Assembly: GCF_039525035.1 (NCBI RefSeq)
Contig: NZ_BAAAHE010000001.1
Span: forward strand, 70,282-134,281
DNA: 64,000 nt
From: Sporichthya brevicatena
Lineage (GTDB): Bacteria; Actinomycetota; Actinomycetes; Sporichthyales; Sporichthyaceae
Direction: 5' to 3'
The translations under genes and the position numbers were made by a program. Shown here piece by piece: positions 8,436 through 16,440 of this stretch; position 1 is the stretch's first letter; each line of letters opens with the position of its first letter. The notes under the pieces were generated by a model. That model worked only from the letters and a program-made list of their open reading frames with translations. It searched no databases and was not told the origin of the DNA.

Positions 8436-9389
8436 ATGGAAGACGTGCTCCCCTCCGGCGTACTCGCCGCCGCCTCGCGCCGTCCGATCGCCACCGCGAT
8501 CGCCGGAACGGCTGCGCTGGGCACCGCGTGCCTGGCCTACGGCGCCGGCTACGAGGTGCGGGCCTTCACGCTGCGGCGGGTCACGGTGCCCGTGCTCCCG
8601 CCCGGTCAGCGCCCCCTGCGCGTCCTGCAGGTCTCCGACCTTCACATGACCCCGGACCAGGCCCGCAAGAAGGCCTGGGTGCGTTCGCTGGCCGCGCTGG
8701 AGCCCGATCTGGTCGTCGACACCGGCGACAACCTCGCCCACCCGGAGTCGGTGCCGCACGTCCTCGACGCCCTCGGCCCGCTGCTGGAGCGGCCCGGGTT
8801 GTTCGTGTTCGGCTCGAACGACTACTACTCGCCGAAGCTCAAGAACCCGGCGAAGTACCTGTGGGAGCGGCGGTCGAAGCCGATGCCCCGCCCGATCGAC
8901 CTCCCCCACGGCGAGCTCCGCGACGCCCTCTCGGCCGCGGGGTGGGAGTACCTCGGCAACGCCCGGACCCGGCTCAAGCTCGACGGGCGCGTGCTCGACG
9001 TCGTCGGCGTCGACGACCCGCACGTGAACCGGGACCGCTACAACGCCGTCTCCGGTCCCGCCGACCCGGCCGTGGACCTGTCGGTGGGCGTCGTCCACGC
9101 CCCGTACCGGCGCGTCCTGGACGCGATGACCGCCGACGGCCACCAGCTCCTGATCGCCGGCCACACCCACGGCGGCCAGCTCCGGGTCCCCGGCCTCGGC
9201 GCGCTCGTGACCAACTGCGACCTCGACCGCTCCCGCGCCCGTGGCCTGTCCCGCTACCCGTCCTGGCGCAACCCCTCCGCCCCCTGGCTCCACGTCTCCG
9301 CCGGCCTCGGGACCTCCCCGTTCTTCCCGATCCGGTTCTGCTGCCGCCCCGAGGCCACCCTCCTCACCCTCGTCGCCCGCGACGCCTGA
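8436..9389 (+). CDS. Membrane-anchored metallophosphoesterase (Rv3683-like)
   Basis: The 317-aa calcineurin-like phosphoesterase has metal-ligand motifs in order: VSDLHM (about residue 67), DTGDNLAHPE (about 95), FGSNDYY (GNHD variant, about 126), VVHAP (about 222) and AGHTHGGQLR (about 242). An N-terminal hydrophobic stretch (about 20-40) probably anchors it in the membrane. Members act on lipids such as UDP-diacylglucosamine analogues or on nucleotides; the substrate here is unknown. The SND in place of the usual GNHD is notable but common in this subgroup. The position downstream of the PBP gene is conserved in actinobacteria, which suggests a cell-envelope role. Confidence 0.88.
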   Translation: MEDVLPSGVLAAASRRPIATAIAGTAALGTACLAYGAGYEVRAFTLRRVTVPVLPPGQRPLRVLQVSDLHMTPDQARKKAWVRSLAALEPDLVVDTGDNLAHPESVPHVLDALGPLLERPGLFVFGSNDYYSPKLKNPAKYLWERRSKPMPRPIDLPHGELRDALSAAGWEYLGNARTRLKLDGRVLDVVGVDDPHVNRDRYNAVSGPADPAVDLSVGVVHAPYRRVLDAMTADGHQLLIAGHTHGGQLRVPGLGALVTNCDLDRSRARGLSRYPSWRNPSAPWLHVSAGLGTSPFFPIRFCCRPEATLLTLVARDA

Positions 9390-9452
9390 CCCCAGCCCCG
9401 CTCCCCGGTTCGAAGCATCGGTCCGGGCCAGATACACTCGCCTGGCACGAAT

Positions 9453-9528
<76 letters not shown>

Positions 9529-9546
9529 TCGCAAAACCGCAGGTCA

Positions 9547-9577
9547 GAGGCCCTTTCCCGATTCGGGAGGGGGCCTC
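9547..9577 (+). terminator. Terminator of tRNA-Pro
   Basis: The arms 9547-9560 (GAGGCCCTTTCCCG) and 9564-9577 pair over 14 bp with two G-T wobbles around an ATT loop. A homologous hairpin with the same GCAGGTCAGAGGCCCT lead-in follows the second att copy, at 15587-15614. Confidence 0.8.
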
Positions 9578-9602
9578 GAACTTGTCCTGCGGCACCAGAA
9601 AA

Positions 9603-9630
9603 GCATCAAGAGGCATCAGAAAGGCATCAG
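9603..9630 (+). repeat. GCATCA direct repeats near the island's left end
   Basis: GCATCA occurs at 9603, 9613 and 9624, each followed by AG/GA-rich bases. Related motifs occur near the other two att copies (11484-11505 and 15405-15425). The arrangement resembles arm-type binding sites of a tyrosine integrase, although no integrase gene is present. Confidence 0.5.
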
Positions 9631-10020
9631 AAGGAAGCGGCTCAGCGCCTGCTCGAGGCCCGCGCCGGTCGCGATCTTGATGGTCGCGCAAGCCGCTGAC
9701 CTGCACGTTTGCGTCGTGCATGCTCCGAACGCACTTGTCAACGAGGCCGAGGTCGTCGGTGACCTCTTCGCACAGGGCGAAGCGTGCTTACAACCCAGAG
9801 CACGGAATCTGACGTCCCGTCACATAGTCGGGGATCACCCGGTCACCCGGTCCCTAGGGTTGGGCCTGCCTGCAGGTGGGGTCTGTGCCTTCCCCGCTCG
9901 GGTTGGGCGCTGCTGCAACATGCCAGAGATCGCGAGCTTGTCCCGCTGCGTTGAGAGTAGGTATCAGAGCAGGAGGAAAGCTGCAGGTCAGACCATCTTT
10001 CGAGCGTTTAGAGACTTGGT
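9631..10020. other. Island left segment without a gene
   Basis: About 390 bp lie between the repeats and the end of the AlbA_2 gene. The only long frame (9470-10045, plus) runs through the tRNA and lacks actinobacterial codon pattern, so it is rejected. No integrase motif (R..HxxR..Y) is apparent in any frame. It may be decayed sequence. Confidence 0.5.
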
Positions 10021-11439
10021 CTATTCGGAATGTAGCGTCCAGTAGGCGCGGGGATCCTTCGGGCTGTTTCCCACCCAACGGATGACTCCGGCGTCGCGCA
10101 GCGCGGCGAGCTGGCGGATTACCACTGGACGCGAGCGGCCGGTCGCTTCGGCGAGCTCGCCGGTGCTGATGCGCCCGGCCTCGCGAATCATGCGGACCAC
10201 GCCTCGCGAGCCCGGCGGAAGTCTCGACTCGAGTTCGCGATCGACCGGGGTCGAGGACAGGGTGAGTCGGACACTGCCGGCGGTTTGGACGTACTCCGGG
10301 TCGGCCAGCCCGGCCAAGCGCATCTCCTCGAACATCCGCCGGACACCCTCGCCCAGTTCCTGACCAAAGCTGAGGTCGGCGCAGACGCGGGCGATGCGCG
10401 GATTGCGGGCGAACCGGGTGATGTGCAGGGGATCGGAGGTGTCGGCAATCCCGGGAAACCGACCGGGGCTTTCGACCTCGATGCGGTCGTCGAAAATCTC
10501 GACGCGGATGTGGTCCCCCGAGATGCTGTAACTGCGGTGCACAGCGGCATTGACCACGGCTTCGAGCCAAGCGTCTTCAGGCACGAGCCCGACCTTCTCG
10601 AACTTGCCGCTTCGCCCGAGCGCTCGGCGGGTCGGGAGATGCTCCAAGATCTCGGCACGCGCAACGGCCAACTGCTGGGGGATCGGACCACCGATGCGGC
10701 GGTCGTGCAAAAGCTGTTGGCGCGCCCCGGTGCCCCGCTCGGTGCCGCGGTAGCGCAGCACACGAACACCGGCCTCCGGAAACCAGCGCTGCGGCTCCTG
10801 GGCGAAGAGCAGAACCGCGGCTGCGGTCAGCCGGCCGGCCCGGTCGGTGAGACCCCGAGCGGAGAGCAGGCGAAGCGGGTCAGGGTGATTGACCGCGGCG
10901 GCATAAGAGGCCAGGAGTGCATCGTCAAGATCGGCCGGCTCCGAATCGCGGACGAGCGTGCTCTCGTAGGTCGATTGACCCTTGTCGTAGAGCAGCTCCT
11001 GACGCTGCGCAAAGGTAAGCCTCCGAGTCTCGTCCCCCACCCGGAGATAGACCTCGTCCCGGCGATTCGCGTGCACCTGTTGGCTGGTCTCGACATCGAA
11101 GACCACCAGTCGATTCGCAACCCCCGCATCGTCGATGCAGTCCACCAGCCGGGAACGGCACGGCACGGCAGGAGTCGTGAAATCCAAGGCTGCCTGTTGC
11201 CAGGCGGACAAGCTCTTGGGCGCCGCACCCCCGATGCCTTCGACAGTCCCGTTCCACAAGCCGACGACGATGATCCCGCCCTCGGCGTTCGCGAACGCGA
11301 TCATCGCGTCGGCGAGGTCTCGTGCCGTCACCCGCGCGCTCTTGCGCTCGAACCATTGATCCTCGCGCGCTTGGAGCAGCGCCCGCCCGCGATCCGAGAC
11401 TGGCTGGGCCAACGCCTGCTCGACCACCACTGTAGACAT
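10021..11439 (-). CDS. AlbA_2-domain ATP-binding protein with C-terminal wHTH
   Basis: The 472-aa protein starts with an AlbA_2 (Schlafen-related) domain at about residues 20-140, with DQWFERKSARVT and FANAEGGIIVVGL motifs. A divergent GHKL-type ATP-binding domain follows at about 270-400, with VVNAAVHRSYS and FDDRIEVESPGRFPG. It ends in a winged helix (about 410-460, GRISTGELAEATGRSRPVVIRQL). Such proteins are predicted regulators and are frequent on mobile and defence islands. A 27-bp palindrome begins 3 nt upstream of the ATG and is likely its own operator. It is the only gene in the left half of the tRNA-Pro island and is transcribed toward the tRNA. A defence role is inferred from context, not shown. 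Confidence 0.85.
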   Translation of the reverse strand: MSTVVVEQALAQPVSDRGRALLQAREDQWFERKSARVTARDLADAMIAFANAEGGIIVVGLWNGTVEGIGGAAPKSLSAWQQAALDFTTPAVPCRSRLVDCIDDAGVANRLVVFDVETSQQVHANRRDEVYLRVGDETRRLTFAQRQELLYDKGQSTYESTLVRDSEPADLDDALLASYAAAVNHPDPLRLLSARGLTDRAGRLTAAAVLLFAQEPQRWFPEAGVRVLRYRGTERGTGARQQLLHDRRIGGPIPQQLAVARAEILEHLPTRRALGRSGKFEKVGLVPEDAWLEAVVNAAVHRSYSISGDHIRVEIFDDRIEVESPGRFPGIADTSDPLHITRFARNPRIARVCADLSFGQELGEGVRRMFEEMRLAGLADPEYVQTAGSVRLTLSSTPVDRELESRLPPGSRGVVRMIREAGRISTGELAEATGRSRPVVIRQLAALRDAGVIRWVGNSPKDPRAYWTLHSE

Positions 11440-11441
11440 GG

Positions 11442-11468
11442 ACTTACTCTAAAGTATTTAGAGTAAGT
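11442..11468. promoter_or_regulatory. Perfect 12-bp inverted repeat operator
   Basis: ACTTACTCTAAA (11442-11453), spacer GTA, then TTTAGAGTAAGT (11457-11468). The arms are perfectly complementary and AT-rich against a GC-rich background. The site ends 3 nt before the ATG at 11439, so a bound protein would block transcription or translation initiation of the AlbA_2 gene. The encoded wHTH is the obvious candidate binder. Confidence 0.85.
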
Positions 11469-11600
11469 CTGTCGCGGCTTGGACGCATCAAAAAGACATC
11501 AAGCGGTCCGACACCAGTCGGCATCGTCCGGCACCGGTCAACACGAACGCCCTGCTCAGCGCCATGATCCGGCACCTGCCGGTACCCGCCGATGCCTTGT

Positions 11601-11632
11601 ATCCGCGTTCGGGACGAAGAAGTCGTTGGCTC
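11601..11632 (+). repeat. Degenerate middle att copy
   Basis: ATCCGCGTTCGGGACGAAGA (11601-11620) is identical to the sequence at the right att copy (15520-15539) and is followed by AGTCGTTGG, which diverges from the tRNA sequence. The roughly 100 bp upstream of both copies also resemble each other (for example GACACCAG and ACACGAACGCC). This indicates a second, older junction inside the island. Confidence 0.75.
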
Positions 11633-11637
11633 CGTGG

Positions 11638-11701
11638 CCCCTCGGATTTTAGGAGCTGGAGCCCCTCGGTTTTTGGGAGGAGGACCCCCTCGGTTTTTGG
11701 T
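11638..11701 (+). repeat. Three 24-bp direct repeats upstream of the ATPase gene
   Basis: The core CCCCTCGGTTTTTGGG starts at 11638, 11662 and 11686, an exact 24-bp period; the first copy has two substitutions (ATTTTA). The last copy ends 11 nt before the ATG at 11713. The array overlaps the promoter region and is probably a protein-binding site that controls the downstream ATPase-helicase operon. Confidence 0.75.
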
Positions 11702-11712
11702 AGGTTCGGGGT

Positions 11713-12996
11713 ATGGAACCGGTGACTCCGCACCTGCATCCGAGGCGCGTCACGCCGCTCCTCGTCGCGCTTGCGGCGGTTGAGCCCGTCATCGCGCTCC
11801 ACGGTCCGCGCTCGGTGGGCAAGTCGACGGTGCTCCGAACGTTCGCGGCGAGCCGAGACGTTCCAGTGATTGACCTCGACGACGTCGCTGTCCGCGACGC
11901 CGTCCAGGCCAATCCCACGCTCACCGCTTCCGGTCAGACACCGCTGTGCGTCGACGAGTATCAGCACGCCCCGGAGATCCTCGATGCGATCAAGGCACGT
12001 CTCAATCAGCCACCGACGTTGGCGGGAACCGCTGTCCTCACCGGGTCAACGCGGCAGGACGCGCTGCCGTCCACCGCACAATCGCTGACCGGCCGGATCC
12101 ATCGCATCAACATCTGGCCGCTGTCTCAGGGCGAGCTGCACGGCGCTCACGAGAACCTCATCGAGTCACTCCGAGCGGACCCGGTCAGGACGCTTGCGGT
12201 TCACCCGAGCTCGTCGACGACGCGCGGTGAATACATCGAGCGCATCACTGCCGGCGGGTTCCCGCTCGCAGTCGTCCGTCGGGATACTGACCGCAATCGT
12301 TGGTTCGACAACTACGTCCGCGACTCGATCCTCAGAGATGCAACGGAACTCCAGCGCATCCGCCAACGCCAGCTCGTAGCCGACCTTCTCGATCGCCTCG
12401 CGGGGCAGACGGCACAGGTGCTCAATCTCTCCAAGCTCAGCGACAGCCTCGGCGTCGATCGCAAGACAGCCGAAGAACACTTGAGGTTGTTGGAGGACCT
12501 GTTCCTCGTCGTGCGTCTTCCCGCATGGGGGACGACACTTCGGGCTCGCGCGACGTCGAAGCCCAAGATTCACGTCGTGGACTCCGGTCTCGCCGCACGC
12601 CTCCTCCGGATCACTCCGGCCAAGATGGCTCGGCTCGACCCGACCGTGCTAACCGAGTTCGGACATCTCCTCGAGACGTTCGTGGTGGGCGAGCTCCGCA
12701 AGCACGTCTCGTGGATCGACGAGCCGGTCAGTACCGGCCACTGGCGCACCCATGACAAGGACGAGGTCGACTTCGTCATCGAATTCGACGACGGGGACGT
12801 ACTCGCCTTCGAGGTGAAGTCAGGCGAACGGGTCATCGAGAACGACCTCAGGGGGCTGCGGAAGCTGCGGGAGGCATTGGGCAGTCGTTTCGTCGCCGGC
12901 GTCGCCTTCAGTACCGGCACACGGTCCTACACCGCGGAGGATCGCATTCACGTCATGCCGGTCGACCGGTTGTGGCGAACGGTGGACCTGACGTGA
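11713..12996 (+). CDS. AAA ATPase with DUF4143 domain
   Basis: This 427-aa protein is of the COG1373 type. The N-terminal AAA_14 domain has Walker A GPRSVGKST at residues 31-39 and CVDEYQHAPE (Walker B) near 79. A winged-helix region follows (about 235-280), then a C-terminal DUF4143 domain with a PD-(D/E)xK-like arrangement (DEVDFVIE near 350, AFEVKSG near 366). The last element suggests a nuclease fold, active or decayed. The family is scattered on mobile elements and its function is unproven. It is followed after 16 bp by the primase-helicase gene, so the two probably form one operon. Codon use is looser than in the flanking core genes (more A/T at third positions), consistent with horizontal acquisition. 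Confidence 0.88.
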   Translation: MEPVTPHLHPRRVTPLLVALAAVEPVIALHGPRSVGKSTVLRTFAASRDVPVIDLDDVAVRDAVQANPTLTASGQTPLCVDEYQHAPEILDAIKARLNQPPTLAGTAVLTGSTRQDALPSTAQSLTGRIHRINIWPLSQGELHGAHENLIESLRADPVRTLAVHPSSSTTRGEYIERITAGGFPLAVVRRDTDRNRWFDNYVRDSILRDATELQRIRQRQLVADLLDRLAGQTAQVLNLSKLSDSLGVDRKTAEEHLRLLEDLFLVVRLPAWGTTLRARATSKPKIHVVDSGLAARLLRITPAKMARLDPTVLTEFGHLLETFVVGELRKHVSWIDEPVSTGHWRTHDKDEVDFVIEFDDGDVLAFEVKSGERVIENDLRGLRKLREALGSRFVAGVAFSTGTRSYTAEDRIHVMPVDRLWRTVDLT

Positions 12997-13012
12997 GCGG
13001 GCCTGCAGCACG

Positions 13013-15358
13013 ATGAGCGAGGACGCACTCCTTCGCCAGCTGGCCGAACTCCGACAGGAGAACGAGCGGCTGAAGAAGCTGCTGCGCCTTACCAAGCTCG
13101 AGGCCGACGCCGCGGCAGGAACGCAGACGGCGTGGTTCGACCGAACACCCGGACCGGTGACCGCGAGTTCATCACCGGAGGCCAAAGTCGCGTTCTACTC
13201 CGCGCTGTTCGGAGCCCGCCGCGACGTGTACTCCATCCGATGGGAGAACGAACGCCTCGGCAAGTCTGGCTGGATGCCCGCAGTCGAGGGAGGCTGGAGC
13301 AAGGGCAAGAAAGATAATCCGCGCTACCTCCCCTTGACGCCCGACGTCGTGGCCGCCCATCTGCGCGGCTCACTGCACATCGGCCTGTATCCGATGCTGT
13401 CGGGCGATGAGACGTGCTGGCTCGCGGCGGACTTCGACGGGGCGGCCGCGATGCTGGATGCCCTCGCGTACCTCAAGGCAGCACGCGCACTCGGAGCACC
13501 GGCTGCACTGGAGGTCTCGCGCTCGGGGGTCGGTGCGCATGTGTGGATCTTCTTCACAGGTCCGGTCCCAGCGGCCACGGCCCGCCAACTCGGCACTGGG
13601 CTCATCCGGGAAGCGATCGCCCTTCGCGGCCGCATGGACCTCGGTTGCTACGACCGCCTCTTCCCGTCGCAGGACACGGTGCCGGTCGGACGTTTCGGCA
13701 ATCTGATCGCCGCGCCCTTGCATGGGGTCAGCCGACGAGAGCACGGCACCACCGTGTTTCTCGACCTGGCCACGCTGGAGCCGTACGACGATCAGTGGGA
13801 GTACTTGTCGACTCTCGACCGCCTGAAACCGAAACAGGTCACGGCGATCGCTGGTCGACTTCGCGAACCGACGGTCGGCGTCAAGGTTCAGCGGCTCTAC
13901 ACGACAGCAGCAACGAAAACCCAGCCGCGGGCGTCGACGCGTGTGCACCTCACCCTGGATGGCGGTGTTCGTCTGCCGAGTAAGGAACTGACGCCGGCTC
14001 AGTACTCGACCCTCAAGCACGCCGCGTCAATGTCGAACCCAGACTTCCACGACCGGCAGCGCCGTCGGCAGTCGACGTGGAACATCCCGCGCTTCATCCA
14101 GTCCTTCGACGAGACCCTCGACGGCCAGCTGGTCCTGCCACGCGGCCTCCTCGACACCGTCGCCCGCGTCATCGACGAACCTGGCAGCAAGGTCGAGATC
14201 GACGACCAGCGTTCCGGCGGGACCCAGAGCGACGTCACGCTCACCGTCGAACTGACCTCGGCGCAACGTGTTGCCGTTGAGAATGCGCTCCCGCACGATC
14301 TCGGAGTGCTCGTCGCCCCACCGGGCTCGGGCAAAACCGTCATGGCCTGCGCAGCCATTGCCGAGCACGCCGTCTCCACCCTGGTGCTCGTGGACCGCAA
14401 GACCCTCGCGGACCAATGGCGCAGCCAGATCCAGTCGCTCCTCGGAGTGAAGCCCGGCCAGCTCGGCGGAGGCCGTTCGAAGCTCAGCGGCATCGTCGAC
14501 GTCGCGACACTTCAGACCCTCGCGCGACGCGACGATCTCGACGACAAGCTCGCCGGATACGGCCTGGTCGTCGTCGACGAATGCCACCACATCCCCGCTG
14601 CGGCCTTCGAGGCAGCCGTTCGCACCATCCCGGCCCGGCGCTGGCTCGGCCTCACCGCGACGCCATACCGGCGCGACCAACTCAACGACCTCATCGCTTT
14701 CCAACTCGGTCCCGTCCGGCATGAGTTCGGTCCTGCCGAAAGCGGGACACTGGAGAGCTCAGCCGCCAACAGACCCGAACCCGTCCTGGTGGTCCACCCG
14801 ACAGACTTCGCATGCGAGTCGCCGATCGACTTCTCCGTCCCCGGCGCCATCGCTGGCGTCCATCGCGCCCTGGCTGAGGACGAGTCACGAAACACCCAGA
14901 TCATCTTGGACGTCTGCGAAGCGTTGGCCCGCGACCGCAACTGCCTCGTGCTCGCCCAACGCACTGGACACGTCGACCACTTGGCCGAACTACTCAAGGC
15001 CGCCGGCCATGACGCGGTCGTTCTCAAAGGCGGGATGGGAGCGAAAGCACGAGCCGCTGCGATGAAGCGATTGCAGCTCCAGGAAGACGGACAGCCCCTT
15101 CTCGCCGTCGCCACCGGAAGCTTCGTCGGCGAAGGATTCGACTGCCCCGCCCTCGACACGCTCTTCCTCGCCGGGCCGGTCTCCTTCAAGGGCAGGTTGG
15201 TGCAGTACGCCGGACGAGTCCTACGCGCCCACCCCGGCAAGGTCACCGCCGAAGTCCACGACTACCACGACGCGAACGTCCCCGTTCTCGCCGCCGCTTT
15301 GGCGAAGCGCGCCCCCGGCTACCTCAGTCTCGGCTTCCCTGACCCACGTCGTCAGTGA
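13013..15358 (+). CDS. TOTE-type archaeo-eukaryotic primase fused to SF2 helicase
   Basis: The 781-aa product begins with a coiled coil (about residues 5-25, LAELRQENERLKKLLRL). An archaeo-eukaryotic primase domain follows, with the metal-binding AADFDG at about 138-143, SRSGVGAHVWIFF at about 168-180 and LIAAPLHG near 235. A C-terminal SF2 helicase has Walker A PPGSGKT at about 434-440, DECHH near 522, LTATP near 546, and motif VI QYAGRVLR near 730. This architecture matches TOTE conflict-system primase-helicases, which are predicted to act against invasive nucleic acid. It is co-directional with the AAA/DUF4143 gene and ends 167 bp before the right att copy. The start is ATG at 13013. Confidence 0.9.
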   Translation: MSEDALLRQLAELRQENERLKKLLRLTKLEADAAAGTQTAWFDRTPGPVTASSSPEAKVAFYSALFGARRDVYSIRWENERLGKSGWMPAVEGGWSKGKKDNPRYLPLTPDVVAAHLRGSLHIGLYPMLSGDETCWLAADFDGAAAMLDALAYLKAARALGAPAALEVSRSGVGAHVWIFFTGPVPAATARQLGTGLIREAIALRGRMDLGCYDRLFPSQDTVPVGRFGNLIAAPLHGVSRREHGTTVFLDLATLEPYDDQWEYLSTLDRLKPKQVTAIAGRLREPTVGVKVQRLYTTAATKTQPRASTRVHLTLDGGVRLPSKELTPAQYSTLKHAASMSNPDFHDRQRRRQSTWNIPRFIQSFDETLDGQLVLPRGLLDTVARVIDEPGSKVEIDDQRSGGTQSDVTLTVELTSAQRVAVENALPHDLGVLVAPPGSGKTVMACAAIAEHAVSTLVLVDRKTLADQWRSQIQSLLGVKPGQLGGGRSKLSGIVDVATLQTLARRDDLDDKLAGYGLVVVDECHHIPAAAFEAAVRTIPARRWLGLTATPYRRDQLNDLIAFQLGPVRHEFGPAESGTLESSAANRPEPVLVVHPTDFACESPIDFSVPGAIAGVHRALAEDESRNTQIILDVCEALARDRNCLVLAQRTGHVDHLAELLKAAGHDAVVLKGGMGAKARAAAMKRLQLQEDGQPLLAVATGSFVGEGFDCPALDTLFLAGPVSFKGRLVQYAGRVLRAHPGKVTAEVHDYHDANVPVLAAALAKRAPGYLSLGFPDPRRQ

Positions 15359-15524
15359 CCTCGGCGGGGCCCGCCGAGACGGCAACCTCCACGACGTCTC
15401 GAGTCATCGAAAAGGCATCAGAACACTCAGCAACCGGTGCCAACCTTCGACACCAGCCGACACGAACGCCGAGCTCAGCGGCAGGATCCGGCTCCGGCCG
15501 ACAGCGGATAACGCGTTGCATCCG

Positions 15525-15569
15525 CGTTCGGGACGAAGAGGTCGTGGGTTCAAATCCCGCCACCCCGAC
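15525..15569 (+). repeat. attR: tRNA-Pro 3' end, direct repeat copy 2
   Basis: The 45 bp are identical to 9484-9528. Only the 3' part of the tRNA is present (no D-arm or 5' acceptor strand), so it is not a second tRNA gene. It marks the right boundary of the island. Confidence 0.92.
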
Positions 15570-15586
15570 AGAGAAATTGCAGGTCA

Positions 15587-15614
15587 GAGGCCCTCTCCGC
15601 CCGGAGGGGGCCTC
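15587..15614 (+). terminator. Original tRNA-Pro terminator, displaced by the island
   Basis: The arms 15587-15598 (GAGGCCCTCTCC) and 15603-15614 pair over 12 bp with one wobble around GCCC. It is homologous to the hairpin after the intact tRNA. From here to 15904 I see no gene. Confidence 0.75.
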
Positions 15615-15904
15615 CGCCGTCTCCGGGGTCGGGTGCCCCGGCCCCGGGGCCTCGACCCGTCACCTCGGGCGCGCCGCCGACGGGTCGGGGCCCCGAGCCT
15701 CTCGCCGCGGACCCCGGGGCCTCCACGGGTCAGGCGCGCGGCGCATTGCCTTCCCCTCGGGATATCGCGAATGACCGGCGTCACATGATCGCGATCACGA
15801 CCGGCACGCAAACCTGACTACCAATCAGATTGCTTCGGTCAAAGGAATACCGCGGCACCCGTTGACGTTCCTCCCACAACGAAGACGAGACAGGGGAGGA
15901 AGCG

Positions 15905-16357
15905 ATGACCACCAGCGTCGACCACAACCTGATCCGGACCACGGAGCGGACCGTCGACCCGAGCGCGCCGCCCCGGCCGCCCACGGTCTTCGGTCGACAG
16001 AGCGAGTGGTCCGTCGTCCTGCGGGGCTACGCCCTGGCCTGGGAGGCGGTGCACTCCTCCGTCGACGGCGCCCCCGCCGAGGCGACGATCCGGAAGCTCC
16101 TCACCGGGACCGGCCCGGCCCGCCGGGAGATCCTGCGGATGGCCCACGACTATCTCGCGTTCACCGATTTCGGGGTCCCGAACGCGGCCCAGGTCGACGC
16201 CCTGCTCAACGTCGAGAACGCCCTCGGCCGACTCGGGCACCACGAGCGGAGGTCCAGGGCGAGCCGCCGGCTCGGCCGGGTCCGGCAGTGGGCGGCCGCC
16301 CTCGCGAGCCCGTTCCGCCCGACCGGCCACCGCCGCCGGCGCCACCGCACCGCCTGA
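15905..16357 (+). CDS. Hypothetical protein, 150 aa
   Basis: I do not recognise this protein. It is 150 aa, soluble and mostly helical in appearance. It has an Arg-rich C-terminus (about 110-150, ending RRRRHRTA) and a central acidic/hydrophobic segment (LRMAHDYLAFTDFGVPNAAQVDALLNVENALGRL would fall in two predicted helices, about 75-110). A good ribosome-binding site (GGGGAGGAAGCG) precedes the ATG at 15905, which supports translation. It lies just outside the tRNA-Pro island and is convergent with the AveC-like gene, separated from it by a strong hairpin. Confidence 0.65.
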   Translation: MTTSVDHNLIRTTERTVDPSAPPRPPTVFGRQSEWSVVLRGYALAWEAVHSSVDGAPAEATIRKLLTGTGPARREILRMAHDYLAFTDFGVPNAAQVDALLNVENALGRLGHHERRSRASRRLGRVRQWAAALASPFRPTGHRRRRHRTA

Positions 16358-16398
16358 TTCCTCGTGAGCGGGCCCTCAGAGTCAGCTCAGAGAACACC

Positions 16399-16427
16399 AG
16401 GCCCGCCCCCTTCCCGGGGGCGGGCCT
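16399..16427. terminator. Bidirectional GC-rich terminator
   Basis: The 12-bp perfect arms AGGCCCGCCCCC (16399-16410) and 16416-16427 enclose a TTCCC loop. It lies between two convergent genes. Confidence 0.8.
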
Positions 16428-16440
16428 ATGTGCAGCCAGG

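Noticed and set aside
15525..15569. A second tRNA-Pro gene
   Set aside because: The 5' acceptor strand and D-arm are missing; it is an att copy.
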